A DNA stretch of 5,048 bases from an uncultured Fidelibacterota bacterium. GTDB lineage: Bacteria > Marinisomatota > Marinisomatia > Marinisomatales > UBA1611. Made by a program: the position numbers and the translations under genes. The stretch spans positions 1-5,048 of the forward strand of contig CAJWMI010000090.1 in assembly GCA_913043185.1 (NCBI GenBank), read 5' to 3'. The number at the start of each line of letters is the position of its first letter. Positions within the stretch are counted from its first letter, which is position 1. Shown here in pieces: positions 1 through 5,048 of this stretch. The notes under the pieces were generated by a model. It saw only the letters and a program-made list of their open reading frames with translations. It made no database searches and was not told the origin of the DNA.

Positions 1-574
1 GTTTAACACTTGGTTGGATAAAATTTTTGTGGTTTGATTTACTAAAACAGTAAATGTTAACAGTTTTGTAAACTGATTCAGATTTTTCAGGACGTACTAT
101 AGAAGACTTTAGGTACATCATTTTTATGTAATCATTATTATCTTTTGTAATAATCGTACCGTCCATATGCGGTTTTAATGGGGACACTGCCATAGAGTCA
201 GCATGAACCATTTTACTTATTGCTTCATCCGTATATATTAAATCTCCCTCTAATAAAATATAATCAGAGTCAATAAAAGGAAATGCAAGATGGAAGGAAA
301 CCAGATTGTTGGTTATCTCCCAGTCTGCGTTAAAAACATAACATATTTCCATTCCATTAAACGATGATCTATACTCTTTTTTAATTACATCAGATTTATA
401 GCCAACAACCAGAATCACTTTTTTAACACCTAGAGCGGATATCTGAATTAATGATCGGGTAAGCAGAGGCTCTTTATTGATAGATATAAGACACTTGGGT
501 GTCTCTTCTGTCATATTACCAAGGCGTGACCCTCTGCCAGCGACAAGATAGACTGCTAAAGGGGGTATACTCAT
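1..574 (-). CDS. LicC/PntC-like cytidylyltransferase (nucleotidyltransferase), C-terminus cut off by window edge
   Basis: This reading frame starts at ATG 574-572 and stays open for 191 codons to the left edge, so the C-terminus is missing. Seen: an N-terminal nucleotide-binding loop at residues 10-18 (LVAGRGSRL) followed by P26-K27, the signature of sugar-nucleotide and choline-phosphate nucleotidyltransferases. A TNN motif lies at 88-90. An EGD at 109-111 should supply the metal-binding Asp. An HMDGT motif and a later KTVNIYCFS segment (about residues 170-178) follow. From memory, this combination is typical of phosphocholine cytidylyltransferases and of the cytidylyltransferase domains found with phosphonoenolpyruvate mutase or fused to PLP aminotransferases (PntC type). 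The expected reaction is CTP plus a phospho- or phosphono-alcohol/amine giving a CDP or CMP conjugate in the cytoplasm. The start overlaps the stop of the upstream CDP-alcohol phosphatidyltransferase gene (ATGA), and an AAGGA lies nine bases before it. Family fold is secure; the substrate is inferred, and a second fused domain beyond the edge is possible. Confidence 0.88.
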   Translation of the reverse strand, partial: MSIPPLAVYLVAGRGSRLGNMTEETPKCLISINKEPLLTRSLIQISALGVKKVILVVGYKSDVIKKEYRSSFNGMEICYVFNADWEITNNLVSFHLAFPFIDSDYILLEGDLIYTDEAISKMVHADSMAVSPLKPHMDGTIITKDNNDYIKMMYLKSSIVRPEKSESVYKTVNIYCFSKSNHKNFIQPSVK

Positions 575-1317
575 TTAAGAATATCCTTGTCTAATGATTT
601 TAAATAAAAGTAGCGGCTTTTAATTCTATTGAAAACTCTGATAAATAATGCAATAAACAATAACCAGATAATAAACTCTGACATTTCTAAAATCAGTCCC
701 AAGCCTATCCAGAAATAAAAGTCTGCCTGGTGTATTGAAAACAATTTCTTTTGTCCTATAAGTATATATTTCCACGTTGGAATGTGATCAATAGGCATGA
801 CATTTGCCCCAGGATTAATTTTATTTGGCTTCCCGATATGCTTTTGTTCTTGATAAGCAGTAGTCCAATAAGCATAACACACCACCAAATAGAAGGCAGC
901 GGTCATAGGACCTAGTAAGAGGTAGTATGGTTCACCACCGTTTTGATAAGTAAACCAAGAAAAACCAGACATAACAAATATAAAACCCGTACCATCTAGA
1001 ATTCGATCAAGGAAACCACCCCTGAGTGTTGTCTGATTTCGATATCGGGCGAGGTTTCCATCCATACTATCGAGTACTTGACCAATCTGCAATAGTAAAG
1101 CCGCCACAATAATTAAGGTGCGGTCGCTGTATAACATTAGGCCTGCGGGATATATTTTACATAAAAAAGATAACCAGGTGATGCCAATGGGGGTAACCCA
1201 CTTTAGGTCTCCTATTACCCCTAAAACGATCCATGAAATAGGATCACCAAATGTTATGGTCCACCAATCATTCGCCTGGCGGTTTTTCATTGCTTGGTAT
1301 CTATTTTTAAATCCCAT
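571..1317 (-). CDS. CDP-alcohol phosphatidyltransferase family membrane protein
   Basis: A 248-residue integral membrane protein. Seen: the complete family signature D-x2-D-G-x2-A-R-x8-G-x3-D-x3-D, with D83, D86, G87, A90, R91, G100, D104 and D108 all in place. The Asp residues bind the divalent metals that carry the CDP pyrophosphate, so the protein is predicted active. Hydrophobic stretches near residues 41-62, 67-82, 110-150 and 195-230 fit the usual six-helix fold. Family role: displacement of CMP from a CDP-alcohol by an acceptor hydroxyl to make a phosphodiester, normally in phospholipid synthesis at the inner membrane. The sequence does not look like a standard PgsA or PssA, and I cannot name the alcohol. 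The start is ATG 1317; an in-frame TGA lies about 30 bases upstream with no other usual start codon between, though no clear Shine-Dalgarno is visible. Its stop overlaps the start of a cytidylyltransferase, which probably makes its CDP-linked donor. Confidence 0.9.
   Translation of the reverse strand: MGFKNRYQAMKNRQANDWWTITFGDPISWIVLGVIGDLKWVTPIGITWLSFLCKIYPAGLMLYSDRTLIIVAALLLQIGQVLDSMDGNLARYRNQTTLRGGFLDRILDGTGFIFVMSGFSWFTYQNGGEPYYLLLGPMTAAFYLVVCYAYWTTAYQEQKHIGKPNKINPGANVMPIDHIPTWKYILIGQKKLFSIHQADFYFWIGLGLILEMSEFIIWLLFIALFIRVFNRIKSRYFYLKSLDKDILK
584..588 (-). promoter_or_regulatory. Ribosome binding site of the nucleotidyltransferase gene
   Basis: AAGGA on the minus strand, nine bases before the ATG at 574, lying inside the last codons of the phosphatidyltransferase gene. 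It supports the ATGA-overlap start and suggests translational coupling between the two genes. It is the best Shine-Dalgarno match in the minus-strand cluster. Confidence 0.6.
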
Positions 1318-1356
1318 TATTTGTTTGTTTAAACTATTGATTTTTCATGAAAATTT

Positions 1357-2802
1357 TTAACTAAGAATTGCATCCGCTTCTATCTCAACAAGATATTCTG
1401 AACCTATTAGTTCAGCTTTTACAAGAGTGTTTGCAGGAAAAATATCTGTAAAACGTTCACCATGAGCACGTGCTATTGCTTCCCAGTCACTAATATTTTT
1501 TATGAAAATCCTTGTCCGAATTACGTCCTGAAGTTTTCCTCCTAAAGACTCAATAGCGCCTTCAATCTTATCTATCACAAAATGAGTCTGCGCTATTGGA
1601 TCATTTCCTCCGATTAGTCGCTCTCCATGAGTGGCAGTGGTTCCAGAAACGGCTATGTAACCATCTTTTTTTATTGCTCTTGAATAGCCTGCTAACTCTT
1701 CCCACGCTGTCCCACTGTTTATTCGTGCTCGGTTATTATTTATCTTAATAGGTTTGTATGGTTTTGACAGAGAATCAATATGATCCGTTAGGTCGCCGGC
1801 TGCGGTTAAGATAGGAGCTTTTCTGTATTCATCGCCACAGTCTCCTCTTATAGGCACTAGTTGTTCTTGGACCTTGTTAATAAGGTTTTTATCATCCGTA
1901 TCGAGATTGATATCAAATACTTTCATATTTTTATTTATGTGATCTTTTTCTCCTAGTCTAGCTCCAATGATAACGCTGCCTACAAATGGTTTATCAAGAA
2001 TGTATTTCATGGCAATAGTTGGAATTTGAACATGATACTTTTTTGATATTTTTTGAAGTGTATCTAAAAGTTCCTGAAATTTCTCCCAGCCACCTGCAGC
2101 ATCTATATACCGTTTATACTTCATTTGTGACCATGTGGAAAGACTTTTAAAAGATGGATCAGGAGCTCCCAGCCATTTTTCCGATAAAAACCCACCTGCG
2201 AGAACTCCAAAGGCTAAGAGTTTAATATCACACTCTTCACAAATTTTGCTCATACCATATTCTGCTCTTTGGTCAATAAGAGAGTATGATACCTGATTTG
2301 AGACAATATCAACCCCGCTCGAAATGGCAATACGTAGGTGGGCTGTATCAAAATTGGTTAGTCCAATATTATGAATTAATCCCTCTTCTTTTAGTTCTTG
2401 TAGCCAAAAAAGAGAGTCAAGCCAATATGGGTTTGCATAATTCCAAGCGTGAAATTGCATCAGGTCAATCACGTCTGATTGCATTCTCTCTAGACTAAGT
2501 TCAACAGCTGATCTGACATCTTGTTTAGTTTTTTGTTCTGCCTTTGGAACCCATTTTGTTAATAGCTGGATGGGTTTATTAGACAACTTTTTTCTATATA
2601 TTCCTGCAATAAGCTCAGCAGAGCCATAGTGGTCCGCCATGTCAAAAGAGGTAATACCAGCATCAGTATAAGGACTCATGCCTCTCGCAGTCTGTTCTAG
2701 ATCAAGCCTTGCCCCATCTTTTTCCATATCAGCAATCTGCCATAATCCTGTGATAATCCGGCTTACTTCAAGGCCAGGGGCTAGTTTGCAGTATTTATTC
2801 AT
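1357..2802 (-). CDS. Aldo/keto reductase fused to a C-terminal Rid (YjgF/UK114) domain
   Basis: A 481-residue two-domain cytoplasmic protein. Residues 1-330 are an aldo/keto reductase with the full catalytic tetrad: D54 and Y59 (FDMADHYG), K83 (LLTKW) and H118 (QFHAW). The nicotinamide-binding SNQ is at 168-170 and an IIGAR cofactor motif at 278-282, so NAD(P)H-dependent carbonyl reduction, or the reverse, is expected. After a linker of about 30 residues, residues 358-481 form a Rid-family domain: SGTTATHGER at 386-395, DPIAQTHFVIDKIEGAI at 401-417, and EIEA at 473-476. In RidA a conserved Arg follows the Pro-Ala of the active site (R105 in E. coli); here that place is N458, so classical 2-aminoacrylate deamination is doubtful. 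The ATG lies within the last codons of the permease gene (8-base overlap) with no good Shine-Dalgarno, which suggests coupled translation. Earlier ATG choices would add nothing, since the reductase strand-1 motif starts at once. The physiological substrate is unknown. Confidence 0.92.
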   Translation of the reverse strand: MNKYCKLAPGLEVSRIITGLWQIADMEKDGARLDLEQTARGMSPYTDAGITSFDMADHYGSAELIAGIYRKKLSNKPIQLLTKWVPKAEQKTKQDVRSAVELSLERMQSDVIDLMQFHAWNYANPYWLDSLFWLQELKEEGLIHNIGLTNFDTAHLRIAISSGVDIVSNQVSYSLIDQRAEYGMSKICEECDIKLLAFGVLAGGFLSEKWLGAPDPSFKSLSTWSQMKYKRYIDAAGGWEKFQELLDTLQKISKKYHVQIPTIAMKYILDKPFVGSVIIGARLGEKDHINKNMKVFDINLDTDDKNLINKVQEQLVPIRGDCGDEYRKAPILTAAGDLTDHIDSLSKPYKPIKINNNRARINSGTAWEELAGYSRAIKKDGYIAVSGTTATHGERLIGGNDPIAQTHFVIDKIEGAIESLGGKLQDVIRTRIFIKNISDWEAIARAHGERFTDIFPANTLVKAELIGSEYLVEIEADAILS

Positions 2803-4270
2803 TAGGCAATGATCGAAACAATTTTTGAGTGTCTACACCTTTTGTCTTTAGCATGTCAAATTTTACAAAGAAAACTATTGAACCAAGTAACATAACGATA
2901 GTGTAAATAATGGTTGAATGATAATACCAAAACTCTGGATTTGAAGAGAGGTCTTTCCAAGTATGGATCAATAGAAAGATGGTCAGCGTAATCACTCCTG
3001 TCCAGCCCAAGATAATTTGAACAAGTCTATTTTGTAATACACTAATCTGGTTTGATAATACTGGGTTTTTCTTTTCAATCATGATTAGTGTGACACACAT
3101 TAACAAGAAATTGACCATCATGGAGGTGACCATAATGTCTATTCCTAAGAAAAAGTCGCCAGCAAAGTGGCTGCCAAATATGCCAACTGTAGCCATCCCG
3201 CCACTGAGTAGAATAGCCGTGTGTGGTGTATGATAGACTGGATGAATATTTGAAACACTTTTCGGGAAAATTCCATCTTTTGCCCAGGCAAACATTAATC
3301 TTGATACAGAAAGTAGCATCGCTGGAAGATCATTGATTAGAGCTATTGTAGCGCCCGCGATAATAGCAACAGATAATCCAGGAGAAAGCAAGTAGTTAAA
3401 TAATCCAGGTGCCGTTATGTCATTATCGATAGCCCTCTCAGCGATAAAACTCCATGGAATAGCATGATATACTGCAAAGGTAAAGAGCATGTAAAATCCA
3501 CCTACTCCTGTTATTGCCATTGCGATTGATATTGGTAGAGTCTTAGATGGGTTACGTGCTTCACCGCCGGCCTGAGCGATAGAATCAAAACCGATAAAGC
3601 TAGCAAAAAGTACTGCAGCGGCTGAGAAAAAGGTTTTTATATTAAAAACACTATCTGTTTTTATCATATAAGTCTGTCCATCATTCGCTTGCAAACCTGT
3701 TAAAAAATCCTGATGATTAAAATATAATCCAGAAAATATAATTATAGCTCCTAGCCCAAACATTATGAACATTAGCGGCACCAGGGTTCTCTCATAAAAA
3801 TCAGTTCCAAGTATATTTATAATTACAAATGTCCACAAAAGGATATTTGCAATTGTTAACCTTATCCATCCTATCTCAAGAAGAGAAGCTGTTTCCTTCC
3901 AATCCAATGCAAAGGCGATATCTCTCATAAATGGAACAATAATGTATGAGATAACTCCGATTACGATTGACAGGCCAAACCACTGTGAGAAGCTTGCTAC
4001 GAATCCAAAGTAAGGGTGTAGCCCCCTGCTGGCATATATATAGCTTCCTCCGGCTCTTGGCATCGCAGATGCTAAAATACTATATGCAAATGCCGCTAAC
4101 GCTGCAGGGAAAGCTGCAAGCAGGAAAGCGTGCAAGACATAGGGTCCGATTCCGGGAACACTCCTGTGAATCATGAAAGGCATAACATATATGGATGCAC
4201 CCATCATTGAACAGATACCTGTTGCAGTTAGTCCAAGGACACCCATTTTCCGGGATAGTTTTGTTTTCAT
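2795..4270 (-). CDS. APC-superfamily amino acid/amine permease
   Basis: A 491-residue inner-membrane transporter of normal family length with about twelve hydrophobic segments. Seen: the helix-1 unwound motif around GAS at 24-26 in GICSMMGASIYVMP, PRAGGSYIYASR at 71-82 (helix 2-3 loop, strongly conserved in the family), and the helix-6 region FIGFDSIAQAGGEARNP at 225-241. A SRLMFAWAKDGIFPK segment at about residues 324-338 matches the helix 8-9 loop. These mark the amino acid-polyamine-organocation superfamily, whose members take up or exchange amino acids and amines, usually with protons or by antiport. It is not obviously one of the well-known specific carriers, and the substrate cannot be read off. 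The start ATG at 4270 gives the charged N-terminus MKTKLSRK directly before helix 1; no strong Shine-Dalgarno precedes it. It is the first gene of the leftward operon and overlaps the reductase gene by 8 bases, so its substrate probably feeds, or is a product of, that pathway. Confidence 0.93.
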   Translation of the reverse strand: MKTKLSRKMGVLGLTATGICSMMGASIYVMPFMIHRSVPGIGPYVLHAFLLAAFPAALAAFAYSILASAMPRAGGSYIYASRGLHPYFGFVASFSQWFGLSIVIGVISYIIVPFMRDIAFALDWKETASLLEIGWIRLTIANILLWTFVIINILGTDFYERTLVPLMFIMFGLGAIIIFSGLYFNHQDFLTGLQANDGQTYMIKTDSVFNIKTFFSAAAVLFASFIGFDSIAQAGGEARNPSKTLPISIAMAITGVGGFYMLFTFAVYHAIPWSFIAERAIDNDITAPGLFNYLLSPGLSVAIIAGATIALINDLPAMLLSVSRLMFAWAKDGIFPKSVSNIHPVYHTPHTAILLSGGMATVGIFGSHFAGDFFLGIDIMVTSMMVNFLLMCVTLIMIEKKNPVLSNQISVLQNRLVQIILGWTGVITLTIFLLIHTWKDLSSNPEFWYYHSTIIYTIVMLLGSIVFFVKFDMLKTKGVDTQKLFRSLPNE

Positions 4271-4372
4271 AAGGTTATTAATAATTTCCGCGAATATATG
4301 TTCATAAAAAAAATATAATTAATAAAAAAATATAGTAGGTTGCATCTATTATACTTAACGTGAAAAGGTTCT
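4271..4372. promoter_or_regulatory. Divergent intergenic promoter region
   Basis: A 102-base, extremely AT-rich spacer between the leftward operon and the rightward methyltransferase gene; promoters for both directions must lie here or within the first codons. The element ATTATA at 4348-4353 reads as a perfect TATAAT on the minus strand, and the overlapping TATACT at 4350-4355 is a one-mismatch -10 on the plus strand. I find no convincing -35 at the right spacing for either, and AT-rich DNA yields such matches by chance, so the exact boxes are tentative. No clear operator palindrome is visible. Confidence 0.5.
4365..4368 (+). promoter_or_regulatory. Ribosome binding site of the methyltransferase gene
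   Basis: AAGG within AAAAGG, four bases before the ATG at 4373. The spacing is short but workable; the second codon is TTG, which would give seven bases. An in-frame TGA at 4361-4363 rules out a more upstream start. Confidence 0.5.
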
Positions 4373-5048
4373 ATGTTGGATAAAAAAGACTCAAAAAAAA
4401 TAAGTCCAAATGAGATTGGTCTTGAAATTGGTTTGGTACTGAGTCGGTTTTTTCTTAATTCCGAACATCTTCATTTTGGATACTGGCCTGATGATCTGAG
4501 CTTGAATCTTGAAAACCTTAAAAAAGCTCAGGAATATCACTCCGATCAAATTATAAACTCAATTCCTGATGGTGTAAAAACCATACTCGATGTAGGAAGT
4601 GGATCGGGTGGTTTAGCAGAAAAATTAGTTAACAATGGTTATCAAGTTGATTGTGTATCGCCAAGTAAATATTTATCAGATGTGATTGAAGAAAAACTAA
4701 AAAACAGTGTCAGTGTTTACAGGAGCACTTTTGAAAATCTTGAGCTGAATAAAAAATATGACATTGTTATTTTTAGCGAAAGTTTTCAATATGTAAACAT
4801 AAAAAAGTCTCTAAATAAAATACCTCTTGCGGTTCGTGATAATGGACACTTATTGATATGTGATTTTTTTAGGTGGCCAGGTACGGGCTCAAAGTATCTT
4901 GGCGGAGGCCATGATTGGAAAGTATTTCAAGATTGTATATCTGACCATTCATTTACAGAGATTGTTAACAAAGAAATAACCAGAGAAACAGCCAGGACTT
5001 ATGATCTCATAAGTCAAATAATAAATGAGGTGGCTGACCCTGTTCGAA
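4373..5048 (+). CDS. Class I SAM-dependent methyltransferase, C-terminus cut off by window edge
   Basis: Reading from ATG 4373 the frame stays open for 225 codons to the right edge, so the end is missing. Seen: the SAM-binding motif I at residues 71-80 (ILDVGSGSGG), with an acidic position followed by the glycine-rich loop. A LHFGYW segment at 33-38 resembles the HxGYW element of small-molecule methyltransferases of the UbiE/Coq5-like group. A YDIVIFSESFQY stretch lies at about 131-142 (motif post-II region), and GHLLICDFFR at about 162-171 (motif III region). The following GGGH and the later EITRETARTYD segment also recall a recurring pattern in uncharacterised small-molecule methyltransferases, from memory. 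The predicted role is transfer of methyl from SAM to an N, O or C atom of a small cytoplasmic substrate, not known here. It is transcribed away from the permease operon, so functional linkage is suggested by proximity only. The in-frame TGA at 4361-4363 fixes the start region. Confidence 0.87.
   Translation, partial: MLDKKDSKKISPNEIGLEIGLVLSRFFLNSEHLHFGYWPDDLSLNLENLKKAQEYHSDQIINSIPDGVKTILDVGSGSGGLAEKLVNNGYQVDCVSPSKYLSDVIEEKLKNSVSVYRSTFENLELNKKYDIVIFSESFQYVNIKKSLNKIPLAVRDNGHLLICDFFRWPGTGSKYLGGGHDWKVFQDCISDHSFTEIVNKEITRETARTYDLISQIINEVADPVR

Noticed and set aside
1318..1356. Possible terminator or internal promoter in the 39-base gap between the reductase and phosphatidyltransferase genes
   Set aside because: No GC-rich inverted repeat followed by a T run on the minus strand and no clear -35/-10 pair; the gap is too short to argue for separate transcription.
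1118..1360. 80-residue plus-strand reading frame
   Set aside because: It lies mostly antisense to the phosphatidyltransferase gene, has no recognisable motif and no ribosome binding site; a shadow of the real gene.
2286..2498. 70-residue plus-strand reading frame
   Set aside because: Wholly antisense to the conserved core of the aldo/keto reductase, with no domain or start signal.
3967..4176. 69-residue plus-strand reading frame
   Set aside because: Wholly antisense to the N-terminal helices of the permease; its composition follows from the opposite strand.
4286..4298. Possible operator palindrome around TTCCGCGAA in the spacer
   Set aside because: The two arms match only over the central CGCG and a few flanking bases; too short and imperfect to call.

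Overview
The window is an AT-rich stretch of bacterial DNA, compactly organised. It holds a leftward (minus-strand) cluster of four genes and, diverging from it across a 102-base spacer, the start of one rightward gene. Nothing in it fixes the taxon. The mix of genes and short overlaps fits an ordinary bacterium with an AT-rich genome, possibly a proteobacterium, but that is only an impression. I see no RNA genes, CRISPR array, insertion sequence or long repeat.

In order of transcription, the minus-strand cluster encodes: (1) a 12-helix APC-superfamily amino acid/amine permease (2795-4270); (2) a 481-residue fusion of an aldo/keto reductase with a C-terminal Rid (YjgF/UK114) domain (1357-2802); (3) a CDP-alcohol phosphatidyltransferase with a complete catalytic motif (571-1317); (4) a sugar-nucleotidyltransferase-fold protein of the LicC/PntC cytidylyltransferase kind, cut off by the left edge of the window (1-574). 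Genes 1 and 2 overlap by 8 bases, genes 2 and 3 are 39 bases apart, and genes 3 and 4 overlap by 4 bases (ATGA). They are almost certainly one operon. The rightward gene (4373 to the right edge) is a class I SAM-dependent methyltransferase lacking its C-terminus.

The last two operon genes form a chemical pair. A cytidylyltransferase would make a CDP- (or CMP-) activated small molecule. A CDP-alcohol phosphatidyltransferase would move the activated phospho- or phosphono-alcohol onto an acceptor, usually a membrane lipid. The permease could supply or export an amino compound. The reductase/Rid fusion could process a carbonyl or imine intermediate, and the divergent methyltransferase could decorate a product. 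The joint reading, as inference, is a small pathway for a modified phospholipid or phosphonolipid head group, or another CDP-activated amino alcohol. The substrate cannot be read from the sequence. No phosphoenolpyruvate mutase, choline kinase or LicD is in the window, and the pathway probably continues past the left edge.
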